A stretch of DNA of 64,000 bases, taken from the NCBI GenBank assembly GCA_029532415.1, contig JAQOTA010000003.1:37503-101502 (forward strand). Direction: 5' to 3'. The number at the start of each line of letters is the position of its first letter. Within the stretch, counting starts at the first letter, position 1. Source of the DNA: Marasmius tenuissimus (Eukaryota; Basidiomycota; Agaricomycetes; Agaricales; Marasmiaceae). This document shows positions 10,134 to 22,797 of the stretch, in pieces. A program made the translations under genes and the position numbers. The notes below the pieces were generated by a model, which saw nothing but the letters and a program-made list of their open reading frames with translations, was not told the DNA's origin and did not search any database.

Positions 10134-12456
10134 ATGTCAAGTTTCATACAATGTTTCGGAGACCTCACCTTCAACGGAAATCAGCAATTCCACAACGTTG
10201 CTGGAAACGTGACACATATACATCACTCTCGTTGCAGAAGGTGCGAGGAAGAAGAAACCAGGATTCTGGTACGTCGGCAGTGTCGATCACTCAGAACTCA
10301 GGGAACTAAACCGGTGTCTCCTCTAGCCAAAGCAAACACAATTTCAGGAGTTTCGCGAGGGGGATGTGCTATTGACAGGGCCGGCGTGGTCAGAAGAGAT
10401 ATTTATTGATCTTCCGACGTCCCCAAATCCATTCAAGAAGTGGGCAATGGTTAAGGCGGTACGAAGATATCAAACCGCCAGGATTTACCCAAACTCTAAA
10501 TCCGCGGTCACTATTGTTACAGTTGAACCAGAGGCAAAGGAGAATATGGCAAATATGTGCCCGGTGAGTGCGAGTTATGCATTATCATAGGCGTGAAGGT
10601 AGTGAAGTAGTCCAGCTGTGGAATGACTTCTTTCATGCATACTCGAATCACAGGTGGGGCGCATTCCAGTCTCTGTGTTTTTATGAGCTGAACTGGAATT
10701 TAGATCGCCGTGGCTGGCGCAAATGCTAGGAATAGTGAGGTCGGAGACGCCGGGTTTTGTGCTTCATGCAGGTATGGAGACTTGAGTAGTAGTTTTCGAA
10801 GCTGACAATCTGGGAATACCAGGGCTGGCCAACGGATTGGAGTTCGTGAGACACTATCCCGAAGACGGAGTAGTATATCTCTACCTTCAATACACAAAAG
10901 TACGTCCATCGCCCATTGAGCGGGGAAGCTTTGCTGAAAGTTGTTCAGAACGTCGCCGTTCAAACACTTCGCGCCGATGACACTTCGACGTTTGCGGTGG
11001 GTAGACTATTCTGAGTGTTGGCCTGGCTAAAAGTAGCGCATCAAGTGACGAGGTGGTTTGACGACTGGATGTTTAATCCCAAAACTAAGTTTTGGCACTT
11101 TGACATTGCTTCCGCTTATATCGGAGAGTGGGAGGGTGGTCGGGTTTCTCAAACCCCACTTCCACTTCCCCAAGGCACACAACCCCAACTCGATCCCGAG
11201 GATATCGCCACCTACTTTGAGAAGACGCGCGGAGATGTTTTGGACCTCTACGCGTCAATGGGATGCACGCTCGAACGACAGCTGTCACATTTTGCAACCC
11301 ACAACCTCTTAACCTTCGGGGCCATTGTCAATTGGAGAGATGGGATTCTTGCCCACTTTCCTTCCACTCCAACCCCGGAATGGCACCTTAAGAATTGGAG
11401 TCGCAATGTCAAGGCCAGCTGCTCCACGGAAGGTATGCTCAATTTCTATATATCCAATCCATTTCTGATCCAGATCAGTCCTGTCGCGTGTGGACTTTGA
11501 ATCCTATAACATACACAACCCCCAATTGCATCCGTATTTTTCATTGCGCCTTCCCCTGAAGGAACGAACTCGACTCCGGGCTGCCTATCTCAGCCGGCAT
11601 CACGCCAAAGCATTTAACGTGACTCGTAAGTGCTGAATTAGTATTTATACGCCAATCTTCATCTTGATCTGATATCTACATCCAGGCTTCGTTGATGAGA
11701 TAGGATTCTCCCTCGTTGGAAATCTGTTTCATACCCACACAGCGTCTTCCAGACCTGCATACCTCTTTGTTCCACCTCTCGAGGTCGAGTACATCAGTGG
11801 GATGTACTGTGTCTGTTATCCGCTTCCCAAAACATTATTCTACTGGGCGTCTGACCTGGAAGGAAAGGATGTGATCCCGAAAGAGAGTTGGATGGAATAT
11901 GGCATACCTGAGCTGGAAGTCAAGACATGGATTGGATCATGGTGGTCACACAAAGAAGTCAAGTTGGTGCAAAATCATCTGCGGAGCAAAGGTTACGGGT
12001 CGGACGGGAAGCAACATGCTCGAGATAAAGGCTACCCCGAGTTACTGAGAGGTTCATACTGATCATGTTTTGAGTTGTGACATGACCTGATGCTTGATTC
12101 AGGCGATCCTCATGACAGAAGGATAGTCGACCTTGAAGATTCAGATTCAGATTCCGAAGATTCTTCCCCCTCAAAATCTCATCTCACCTCGCCATCGACG
12201 TTCTCGCTCATCGACACACCCATTCATTCCAAGGTTAATCGTAGCAAAGGCGGTTCGTTTACCGGCCGTCTGGCCAAGGGCTTCAAGCTTTGGATGAATA
12301 GTAATGGTACGAGTATATCATTGAATCATACGTGCTGACTCTCATGAGGTGTTTTTAGCCGACCTGTCCTCCCCAAAGAAAGGGAAATGCAGGGCCGTGA
12401 ACATAGAGAACCCAAATGCGGACGATTGGAACTTGGTTGGATCTGAAGATTTGTAG
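10134..12456 (+). pseudogene. gene-family copy B (premature stop)
   Basis: This is the same ten-exon layout as copy A, starting MSSFIQCFGDLTFNG at ATG 10134 and ending at TAG 12454-12456. A TGA at 10783-10785 interrupts the exon reading GMET-stop-VVVFEAD; copies A and D have a Ser codon (TCA) and copy E has a TCA codon at this place. Copy C carries the same TGA, so the mutation predates the split of B and C or was shared by gene conversion. The intron 3 donor is the normal GT. The acidic tail is retained. It is probably non-functional unless the stop is read through or spliced out. Confidence 0.7.
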
Positions 12457-14200
12457 ATGAATGAAGCTACCACCCCACTCCTGCTCTCCCAATCGACCCT
12501 ATGTATGTACTTGTGACTAGTGTATCTCATAGTTCGCCACATATCCAAACTTTGTACGTCCAACACAATACTTATTGTCTTTCCCTCTTAGATTTGTGCC
12601 GAGTCCGTTGTTCGAAACAAAAAGGTGATTCAGCAACAATTTCGCCATTCAGCAATACCATTTGTGGAGTCCTTGACCTGCAATGTGGTTAAGGTTCCAC
12701 TTCAGTAGGACGAAGCCACTCGTGGGACACGAGTCTCAAATTATAGCCGACGTAATAGCCGTAGTTAAGAGGTTCGGTTTGGGTTGGGGCTCCGTGCAGC
12801 GGGGAGAAGCAAGTATCCGAACGGTTCGTACTGTGGCTATTGAAGCAGGTTTCGTTTCGAGCCTGCATACTTGGTCTCACCCTTTCTCCCCGAGCCATGC
12901 TTGTCCTGCTACTCAAGTCAGTCCCCGAGATATTGATGATAAAACGTGTGAATCAAGCCCATGATATGACTCGTGTATGGGGACCACCTCAATCTTAGTG
13001 ATACTCTCGTAACGATAACCTCGTATACCGTGATGTAACCTTTAGATCGACTAGGTTCTGCCGCGAAGTATCAGTTAGTCGTGACTCGTAGATAATCATT
13101 CTCATACAGCACGATTGGAGTTTACAGAACCTCAGAAGACCAGGTGGCGGGAATATCTCGAAGGATCAATTCAAATCAGTTCAACACCGGAAGCCGGAAT
13201 AACCTCCAAAGGATAGAGAGGCCAATAAACGATACGCAAACAGATGATTTTAATAGCCCTCCCGTACCGTTGGAAAGAACGAGTTTTTAGCCACTTCAAA
13301 GGGGTAAACACTCACACTCGTATTTCGGTAAAGGGTGAGAGAAATGACCGTTGGCGTGTTCGCCTAATTGAAAACACCTCGTTTCTACCGCCCATGCATC
13401 TACAGTATCACGGGTTGATTGGCCAGCCAAACGGTAGGCCAATCAATATATGAAGATTTGAGCACGTTGTTTGTTTGTTCCATTCACGAAGGCTGATTAG
13501 AAGGTAAGCCGTGGCACGTAAAGTTTGCTGTCGAGTTTACAAAGAGATCCGCCCATATGTTACTCTTCGTGATAGAACCACGGATGACGAACAGCTCAAT
13601 AATAACCGTTATATTATTAGGTAGTAAGCGAAGGTCAGGAACTTGAGGAGCTATTTGAACGATGCGATCCGACTCTCGAGTCCAAGGATAATGAGTTATT
13701 CAGCTCTCGAGCAAAAACTAACGTTGGTACCTCGACTCACCCGAGCTCATCCCTTCACGTCCTTCCAACCTGAATTGCCGTTGCTTATGAGGGTGAAAGC
13801 GTGATCACATTGAACTCGACCTGAAAGCAGGCATCACATTAGCGGTTATTAGGTTCAAGCATAGGACACCCTGACGAAAGCGAATCATTTGGAATCTCGA
13901 GTCGTATCGACGATCACCGGATCAGCATGCGTGAGACTTGTGGTGCATTTCAACCTTACCTCAGGCTTCCGATTTGTTTTCATGCCATGCTGACACTGAA
14001 TGTGTATGGGAAAAAAATGCTGGACTGGATATGACTGTAAGCTGTGAGTGAGATGATGATAACACTCGTAAATGTTGTCCTGCTAGAGCAAAGTAAGTAC
14101 ACCGACCGGTGGCGTAGCTGCTCCTTGTAATCACTGTGTTTATAATGTCCGGACTGGGGCTGCCTATGGATACCATAAGTGTTCGAAAGGAATTGTGGAT
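12457..14200. repeat. 3' flank of copy B, part of a segmental duplication
   Basis: This is the paralogue of the DNA after copy E (37850-40024) and partly of that after copy C (22798-23650). Landmarks: TCGTAGATAATCAT...ACGGCACGA (13087 and 38466), and TTTCTACCGCCCATGCATC (13381 and 39239). About 480 bp present at 38720-39220 are missing here. Short open frames exist but are not conserved between copies, so no gene is called. Confidence 0.6.
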
Positions 14201-14718
14201 TGTTGAACATGATGGATATCATGTGATACACTGTTGACGTGTTGTTTACGCGTCACACTATTTATAGAGCTACGCCTCTAGAACACTTGCGTCCTCATGC
14301 AAGTACTACGTCTCTGTCTACGTATCTTACTACGTACATCTAGTTTCATCATATATGACACTATAGACAGTCGCTATCCAATAGCACAAGTAGAGCCTCC
14401 AATACATGAGGCAAACACGACTATGCTCACCAAGCATACTACCATTCATGGTAGAAGTACTTACACAGTACTAATGTCTTTTACGCCTTTAGGGCCGAAT
14501 ACCTACTTCTAGTAGTAGTTTCAGTTAGTGTAATACTCATTACATGTACCAGAAACTTATGTATAAAAGACTGGACAAAAGGCCTTAAGCCTTAGGACAA
14601 TCTACTCGATTATCACCTCTTCACAAGCATCTCAAGACTACAAGAACACTCTGTGTATTACCCATGTGAGGTTTACTTTGTTATACCCACTGTGCACTTT
14701 AACTATGCTGGCTCATCA
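14201..14718. mobile_element. solo LTR of a copia-type element (518 bp)
   Basis: The element starts TGTTGAACATG and ends GGCTCATCA, the same termini as the copia LTR at 2214-2537. It is flanked by a perfect 5-bp direct repeat TGGAT (14196-14200 and 14719-14723). The paralogous E block has a single TGGAT at the matching place (about 40020-40024), with no insert. A TATAAAA lies at 14562-14568. The missing internal region marks it as a solo LTR left by LTR-LTR recombination. Length and internal sequence differ from the left-hand LTR, so it is a different subfamily. Confidence 0.9.
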
Positions 14719-15458
14719 TGGATTTCATCACTCACCAAAAGCGAAGTCACGGTTCACAGGCCTTCACCCCGGCTATCCCTGTCCTACCAATAATGGATAG
14801 CTGGATGAGGAGACTCAAGACAAAGATAATAACAAGCGACACCCTTTAGAACAGACAAGCCGAAATGATCTACGGAAATTTATCTCACTCGAGTCCCCTT
14901 ACCGGTTTGTATTTTAATCTCCACCCTTCAGTCTCACACACGATAATAACTGGTCCCCTTGACAATCCCGTAGGGTCATCCGAGACCTCTGATTCGAATG
15001 TATAGGCGAAGTCCTTGAGTTATCTGTGAACAAGGACAAGTTCCCAGTACATCAATATTGGTTACAGTGAGCGTGCCCATAAAACCATCGGTTAATTCAA
15101 GGCCCTGTCCCCCCTCTGGACGCGTTATGCCGCCTGCTGTTGATCAAAACCGACCGAAGATTGGGAAAGTAGTTTGAAGTGATCCATCAGGGAGATAGGA
15201 ATAAGCAGGGCTCAAAGGAAAAGGTGATGCTCAAACGGATCCGCGAGCATGAGCTTGAGTTCAAATCATAGTGGGAAGCAGAAGATGAGTTATCCGACTG
15301 ATTGCTCGGATTCTGAGAACCCACGCGCGGGGCCTTGAGGCTGGAGTCCCATATTCTGCAGCTACGCCATTCAACAGTACTCTGGAATTGCAAAGGAACA
15401 TGGTCGTGGGAGCATGGGAACAGCACAACTGCAGTTGACCGCCCCTCAAGTATCTCTG
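14719..15458 (+). pseudogene. decayed coding relic (paralogue of 40096-40740)
   Basis: Just after the solo LTR the sequence matches the E block at about 40030 onward. In the E block ATG 40096 opens MTDSLIKTETQAQ, and the RLEQTSRDNLRKFI stretch is matched here by LEQTSRNDLRKFI in a shifted frame with an early stop. Further on, the KRIREHELEFK reading followed by WEAEDELS is shared by both blocks but broken by TAG in both. This looks like the remains of a coiled, charged protein gene. Function unknown. Confidence 0.4.
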
Positions 15459-15478
15459 CCCGGCGGCAAAGCGCCGGG
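15459..15478. other. GC-rich hairpin conserved in both duplicate blocks
   Basis: CCCGGCG (15459-15465) pairs perfectly with CGCCGGG (15472-15478) around a GCAAAG loop. The E block has the same element at 40761-40780 with a 6-bp stem. Confidence 0.55.
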
Positions 15479-17742
15479 CGCTTCGGTTCGGATCCGGCGA
15501 CCTTTCTTCCCTTTTCGCTTCGGCGATCCCTTCCCTTCTCGTCTGTTCCCCCCCTCCGTGTGGTCAATTCTCTCGGTGAGTGGGATCGTAAAGTCTTTCA
15601 ATGTTTCTAATACTTCGGCTACTAGCTAGAATTCTAATGGGTCTGGCGCGCAGCCATGATGAAGTCAAGCGTTGGAATTGACGGAACTGGAATACGGACT
15701 GGACTTCGGTACGCTCTTAATTCTCGATTTTTGCAATCCACTCTTCAGTGTCCGCCTGTTTAATTTTCTTTTGTTACCTGGGATCTTACTAATATGATTG
15801 CGCAGACTCCATCATCCGAGTTCAAGAACATGACATCGTCACCAGAAGACACAAACCTCAATTTTCAGCCTCTTCAGACCTTGATGTTGGTCGTCTTTTC
15901 TCGCTCTTTCCACTTTAACCCTCTCTTGGCGCTTTCAAGTTTGTTATGACCTATGCTGCCCTCTACCTTTTTTTGCGCAAATTTTGTCGCCTGTCTTTGT
16001 GAGACAGGTCTCCCTTATCCTCGCATCCCTCCTTCCGTACTGGACTAAAGGTCTCTCAGACGGTCGGCATTGAGAGCACCGTTCTCAAACCCTAAGTTCG
16101 AGCATTTACTCTGTCATTGCACATCCTTCCCCCTCGTCTCAAAGTAGCCCACGTCGAGACTCGCTGTCTTCGTCACAATGCCAGTTTGAAGTTCCATATT
16201 CTATACACGTTATCTCGGGCTCAGACGGTACGGGTGCGAGTTATAACACGGTCGTTCTTCACTCGGCCAAAGCAACAACACGACTCTCGATTTTAAAACT
16301 TTCATTGCTCCGTCTCTGTCTTTGCTTTCCATTATCACTCGAAGCACTCTATCGTTCTTTCCGTGTTTTGGGGTTGTCCGTCGTGGGTTTCCGTGCGGCT
16401 CTTTTGATTATTTCTGACTCGCTTAGGTCCGTGGGTGGACCTCCCTTCCCTTCCCTTCCCTTGATTCGATACTAAAAGTCTCGACACTCACACTCGAGGT
16501 TGTTGTTCTCCTCCCTCGGTACTATTCGTCTTTTTGTAACGCCTGCTTTCACGTCGGTTTCGCATGCGGGTGGCATCACGAACATCTCTGCCCAGTGTTC
16601 TCCCGGCCTTTCCCCACTCGATATTCCAAAGTGTCCTGCGCTGAGTTCACTCGACTCTTGGTCTTCGCTGAAGCGCTGGTTAGTGCTCACTGTCGCTTTC
16701 GAATGTAGTTATTCTTTCATCTGTGATACAAAATCTGCTGCTCTCGTTTTCAGTTCTGTCTTTGTGTGCATCATCTACCGTTTACTGTCGGTCTGATGAC
16801 ATTGTCTTTCTCTTCTCGCTCTGTCACCTCCCTTTCCGTGTGTCGTCCGTTGCGGGTTTAAAGTTTAACGTTTACCTATGCTCCACTCCATTGTCTCTGC
16901 CTTGCCTATATTCTTCACGTTGTTCCTCCCGTCCCACCCTCCATACCACGCTGAAGATATCGCGGAGTCTGTGCCAGAATGCCAATCTCATCTCCCTTCG
17001 GCCTTAAAGACACTCTCGCCAGTCTTTGGGGGACTATATGTCATAACCAAACCTGCAGCAGCGTTGTCCCGCTCTCTACCCTCTCTTTCTTTCGTAATAA
17101 CTGCCTATAAGCCGGTATAGGAGACACTCTTAGAGGGAGAGTATACTTTTCTTTCACTTTTCACTTTTCATGATTCATATTATGCTTTCTTCGTCCTTTC
17201 GCATTGCCCCCCTATGCCGTCCCAGCTCTCTGTTTTGTCTTCAACGTAGGCTCGGTCATGATCGTCTTTTGTTTCCTTTTTTGCCAACCAGTCGTCCCAC
17301 TGTAATCCATCCATAATGCTCTATCCGGTCATGAGATTTTGAACCATTTTATGTGCGGCAGGCTTCGCTCGCTCGCTGGATGTATGTACTTATTTCCAGA
17401 ACACCGTCCTTTCAATTCCCGACTCCCATGACTCTACTTCGATCACCCTCGATAATCTACACGCCGCTGCGGACGGATATTTGGGAATGCTTCTTCTTCT
17501 ATATCTTATCATGGCTCGCATTTGACATTGCGGGTCCACTACCTACCTACCTTCTTCATATCATTGTCACACTTGTTCATCGCGAGCTATCCCAGTAACT
17601 AGCCGAATGTGAATCAGATCGCTCTCAACCAGTGTACCTCGATCCTTCGTAGGAATATCACATTACCCTAACTTATGGTTTGAGTGATAAGTATGGCGGT
17701 GAGATGGGAACAGGGTGCAAACAAGTTCTTGATTGGAGCGCT
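15479..17742. repeat. pyrimidine-rich non-coding block 1
   Basis: The plus strand is strongly C/T-biased for over 2 kb, including a (CCCTT)4 run near 16442-16461. It is the paralogue of 40781-43155: compare GTCGGCATTGAGAGCACCGTTCTCAAA (about 16060) with the same region near 41370, and AAAGACACTCTCGCCAGTCTTTGG (about 17005) with 42410. Open frames are not shared between the two copies, so protein coding is unlikely. Homology ends near 17757 (TCCAATTGT). Confidence 0.55.
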
Positions 17743-18081
17743 TCAAGTCCAATTGTGACTCAGCTCCCTTATCATCCCTTTACCAGTCAACAAGACCCGA
17801 TATATTGATCTTACATCGTCGTTAACATCTTGATGTATGGGAGCAATCAAGAGGATCGCATAGATTCGAACGATAGAGATGGACCCTTCGTGAGAGTTAG
17901 AGAGAAAGTCAAAGGGCTGGCTTTGGATATCAAAGGGAAGCCCCGGTAGCCTATCTTTACCTTCCATCGTTACAGCCTGTACCTCTGGTTTCCATTCATA
18001 AGCTAAGACCGGACAGTCTAACTTTGACTTGTACTTTGCATAAAACTCAGCCGGAAGATACTGGATTCCGCTCAAGAGCAC
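17743..18081 (-). CDS. hypothetical protein exon(s)
   Basis: A 112-codon frame with natural-looking composition (QYLPAEFYAKYKSKLD, QPFDFLSNSHEGS). An internal GTACAG...CCAAAG intron is possible. There is no recognised family and no matching copy in the duplicate E block, because the duplication ends at about 17757. It may be one exon of a larger decayed gene. Confidence 0.3.
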   Translation of the reverse strand: MLLSGIQYLPAEFYAKYKSKLDCPVLAYEWKPEVQAVTMEGKDRLPGLPFDIQSQPFDFLSNSHEGSISIVRIYAILLIAPIHQDVNDDVRSIYRVLLTGKGMIRELSHNWT

Positions 18082-19599
18082 ATCAAGGGATCAATAACTT
18101 TGCCCACCGATACTGAATAAGGGTGAAATAAGGGACATATTCTCACCGACGTTCTCGGAGTTACTTTCGTGGGCCATTCAGTTGCTGTCAGCCATCCAAT
18201 TGAATTTAATAGTCAGTCATACACAACGAGTCAATTCGACTGGTACCTTGAGCGGCGCTTTAGGATTCATGAGACTCATAATTCGACTGTGAAGGGTACG
18301 AATAATACTAAGGGAGACCCACGGCGAGGTAAACGGACAGACCTTCTAGTTACAATTGGTGAACTCTTCACGAATAAGGTTAGTAACGGGGACGGGGACC
18401 TGTAGGGTAGCAGCTCGGATGGGGATTGAGAGAGGTCATGCCATGGAGAACACGGGACATCACCACGGGTGCAGTAGACCAGAACCGACTCGATCAAATA
18501 CTGACTCGATAGCTCGGCTTATGTGAGATGGAATTTTCTCCAATAGCTCCCAGCCTCAGTCTGTTTCCTACTATCTGAAGGCGATCAAAAACTAGCCGAC
18601 TGTGGTTTCGATGTCTTACAGAGACCAGCGACTGGTTTTAGGGGAGGTACCTTTGATCACTTCTGGGTTACGCCGCAGCGAGTGTTGCAGTTCTCCCAAG
18701 ATGGTTTCGTACAAACGAGTGTTCACCGCTGAGCGTTGAGTGTGAGTCACATTCTCCTGCCCAAAAATCAAAGAAAGTCATCTGAGCCCAGACCAGACCG
18801 TCAACTTTCTTTCTCACCACCATCATCATTACTCGAAACCTCTCGTTTCCGACGTGATATGCAATACCTCTGGAAAGCATCAAGCATATCTGTCTTTAAT
18901 CAGATGGAAGGGATAGGAGGAACGCGACTCTACAGCCATTACCGACGGGTTTCACTCTGGTGCGCGCCAACATCAGGTTTAGAGCAAGATGGTAATATAG
19001 AGGAGTCGGGATTCCGAGGAATGATAAGCTCCTGATTATAGATCAGGTATTCGGTGCGAGCAGAAACCAATCCTCATCCCTCGGACCTTCTGATCAGTGC
19101 TGAGCACAGCTCATATACATAGGATTGACGAGAGCAGAGCAGAACCAATTGACTAGGACAATTTCAGCGCCTTCATTCACTTAATGTAATTCAATCCATC
19201 CTCTGTCCCTTGGAATTGTCCGAGCTACAACCTCGATCCTGGCTTCATTGGCAAAAGCGCCAATGCTGGACTACCGCTCTCATTGCCATCAGAACACTAT
19301 CTGTGAGCATAGAATACTCCAAACCGTTGTAAATTCGCCTGGTTAGTGTTCTCCGATCCTCTGTACCTTCACAAAAACGCGACAGGGCATCCTTACTGTT
19401 ACTAAAACCGTGTTAGACGAGTAGTCTAGGTATGGTCCCTGCCAATTTAGCCTTCTGCTCTCTGCCGGTGCATATACTGCCGGCAAAGATCAGGTATTCT
19501 CGTCACGAATCATGATCCCAGAATACCACGGCGTCTCACGCAAACAGGATTTCATATCTCACCTCGCAGCTCGCCACTGAGCAGGAGATGACTACGAAT
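18082..19599. other. intergenic, nothing recognised
   Basis: Only short unsupported open frames occur on both strands. No repeat partner was found elsewhere in the window. Confidence 0.4.
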
Positions 19600-20489
19600 T
19601 TATGTTTTTTTCGTACAATTAGGTAAATATCTTTCCTGCGATTTTCCACCCTCCGCTCCTGGCTGACCCTGCTCCTAAAAGGCAACCATTGGACATCTAC
19701 CAACGAAGACGGGGGAAGTTTTGGTTCGTAAAGCACCACTACATACGAGAATCACTACTTTTGATATCCTAGCTTCACATATACACTATGCCCGAGTGCT
19801 CCCTTGAGAGACCTTTTTTCATACTTCATTCACGCTTTGACATGCCTCGATGGACGTCAAAATAGAAAGTTTCAAGCATGTGCTCAAGACGAATTCGGTA
19901 GCTTTCGCAGAGTGGCGAACAAACACCGGTAACAATGGAGCTTGAGTAATCCCGTCTTCTGAAGCTTCACATCACCTCGGGTGCTTTCAACGCTGCTGTA
20001 GCAGTGCCTCCAGACCCGGAAGATTGATATAGGGTCAGAAGTACTCCGCCTACAGCTGCTATTTGATCTAATCACTGATGTACAGCTCTCGATTGACAGA
20101 AACCTGATCCAGCGCGCTTGCCGCGCATCGGGGAGATAGAGCGTACGTACCCTTGTGACTTGTCTCTGCTCAGCAAACTCTGTTGAAGGATTTTTGGAAC
20201 TTGGCTGAGCTCGTTGGTATACCAACACTCACTCGAAGGTTACTGGTCATGTTCATTGCGCTTCGCCCGAAGTTCGCCTGTCAATGATCGTGGCCACAGT
20301 GATCGTGGCCAGAAGGTTATATCCTTTTATTGAGCTAAGTGTTCATATCGGATCGAAGGTATGTTTCGAGGCGGCTTATTGGCTTGTACCTTGAGCGCCA
20401 AAACAACGCGTATGCAGGATGTCCAGTTGAAGCCTCACATATACAAGCGTGTCATCGCTTGCTCCTGTTCTTCCTTTGCCTCTACCACT
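19600..20489 (+). repeat. duplicated 5' flank of copy C
   Basis: Paralogue of 9240-10133 over nearly its whole length, ending in the same leader (TTCCTTTGCCTCTACCACT) before the ATG. Confidence 0.6.
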
Positions 20490-22797
20490 ATGTCCAGTTT
20501 TGTTCAATGTTCTGGAGACCTCACCTTCGTTGGAAATCAGCAATTCAACAACGTTGCTGGAAATGTGACATATATACATCAACCTCATTGCGGAAGGTGT
20601 GAGGAAGAAGAAAACAGGATTCTAGTACGTCGGCATTGTAAATCACTCATAAATTAGGGAACTAAACTGGCGTCTCCCCCAGCCAAGGCAAACACGATTC
20701 CAGGAGTTTCACGAGGGGGATGTGCTATTGATAGGACCGGCATGGTCAGACGAGATGTATATTGATGTTCCGACGTCCCCAAATCCATTCAAGAAGCCGG
20801 CAAGGGTCAAGGTGGTACAAACCTTTCAACCCGCCAGGATTTACCCAAACTATAAATCCGCGGTTACTATTGTTAGAATTGAACCAGAGGCAAAGGAGGA
20901 TATGGCAAATATGTGCCTGATGAGTGCGAGTCACGCATTATCATAGGCGTGGAGAAACTGATGTAGTCCAGCTGTGGAATGAATTCTATCATGCATACTC
21001 GAGTCACAGGTGAGGCTCATTTTGGCGCGAGGATCTCTGTGTTTTTATGAATTTAGATCGCCGTGGCTGGCACAAATGCTGGGAATAGTGAGGTCGGAGA
21101 CGCCGGGTTTTGTGCTTCATGCCGGTATGGAGGCTTGAGTAGTAGTTTTCGAAGCTGACGATCTGGGAATACCAGGGCTGGCCAATGGATTGGAGTTCAT
21201 GCGACGCTATCCCGAAGACGGAATAGTATGGACCTACCTTGAATACACACGTGTACGTTCATGGCCTATTGAGTGGGGAAGCTTTGATGAAAGGGTATTC
21301 AGCACGTCGCAATTCAAGCACTCCGCGCCGACAAGACATCGACGTTTCCGGTGTGTAAACTGCTCTGGATGTTTGCCTGGCTAAAAATAGCGTGACAGGT
21401 GGTGAGGTGGTCTTGCTACTGGATGTTCGATCCCAAAACCAGGTCTTGGCATTATGACGTCGCTTCCGCTTCCATCGGAGAGTGGGGAGACGAAATTGTT
21501 TCTTTTAGCCCACTTCCACTTCCCCAAGGCACGCAACCCCAACTCGATCTTGAGAACATCGCCACCTACTTTGAGAAGACGGCCGGAGATGTTTTGTACC
21601 TCTACGCGTCATTGGGAGCCACGTTCGAAGAACCACTGTCAGGTTATGCTTCCCACGGCCTCTTGACATTCGCGACTGTCATGTATTGGAGAGGGATTCT
21701 TGCCCACTTCCCTTCCACTCCATCCCCCAAATGGCACTTTGAGAATCGGAGTCGTGGAATCAAAGCCAGCTACTCCACGGAAGGTACGCTCAATTTCTAT
21801 CCATTTTATCCATTTCTGATTCAGATCAGTCCCGCGCGTATTGACATCGAGCCCCACAACATACACAACCCCCAATTGCACTTATATTTCTCATTGCGTC
21901 TTCCCCTGAAGGAACAAACTCGACTCCGGGCTGCCTATCTTAGCCAGCATTCCAAAGAAGCATTTAACATGGCTAGTAAGTGCTGAATCAGTATCTCCAC
22001 GCCAATCTCCATCCTGATCTGATATCCACATGAGACTTTCTTGACGAGATAGGATTCTCCCTTGTTGGAAATTCATCTACGGCCTCTTCCAGACCTGCAT
22101 ACCTCTTTGTTCCACCTCTCAGGGACGAGTACATCAACGGGATGTACTGTGTTTGTCATCCGCTTCCCAATCCATTATTCTACTGGGCGTCTGACCCAGA
22201 GGGAAAGGATGTGATCCCGGAAGAGAGCCGGATGGAATATGGCATACCTGAGCTGGAGGTCAAGACATGGATCGGATCATGGTGGACAGATGACGAATAT
22301 TAATAGGCTAAAAAGCATCTTCGTAACAAAGGTTACGGCTTGGACAGGAAGCAATATGCTCGAGATAAAGGCTACCCCCGAGTTACTGAGAGGTGCGTAC
22401 TGATCATGTTTTGAGTCGTGACATGACCTGATGCTTGATTCAGGTGATCCTCATGATAGAAGGATCGTCCACCTTGAAGACTCAGATTCAGATTCTGAAG
22501 ATTCTTCCCGCTCGGAATCTCATCTCACCTCGCCATTGACGTTCTCGCTCATCGACACACCTATCAGTCCCGAAGTTGAAAATAGCAAAGGCAACTCGTT
22601 TACCGATCGTCTGGCCAAGGGATTCCAGCTTTGGATGAATAAGAATGGTATGGGTATATCATTGAATCATATGCGCCGACTCTCATGAGGTTTTTATAGC
22701 CGACATGTCCTCCCGACGGGAGGGGAAATGCAGGGCCGCGAACACAGAGAGTTTGGATGCGTGCGAGTGGGATGTGGTCAAATCTGAGGACTCGTAA
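20490..22797 (+). pseudogene. gene-family copy C (two stop sites)
   Basis: Exon 1 is intact: ATG 20490, MSSFVQCSGDLTFVG, then QFNNVAGNVTYIHQ. The exon chain follows copy A to TAA 22795-22797. A TGA at 21136-21138 is shared with copy B. A double stop TAA-TAG at 22301-22306 follows WWTDDEY and is shared with copy E. The segment around the second stop is almost identical to copy E (about 22130-22385 versus 37185-37440), while flanking exons differ more. An extra C in CTACCCCCGAG (about 22371) adds a frameshift. Confidence 0.75.

Noticed and set aside
15187..15567. 126-codon minus-strand frame partly matched at 40437-40739
   Set aside because: The similarity is explained by DNA-level duplication; the frames differ at both ends and the opposite strand carries the better coding relic.
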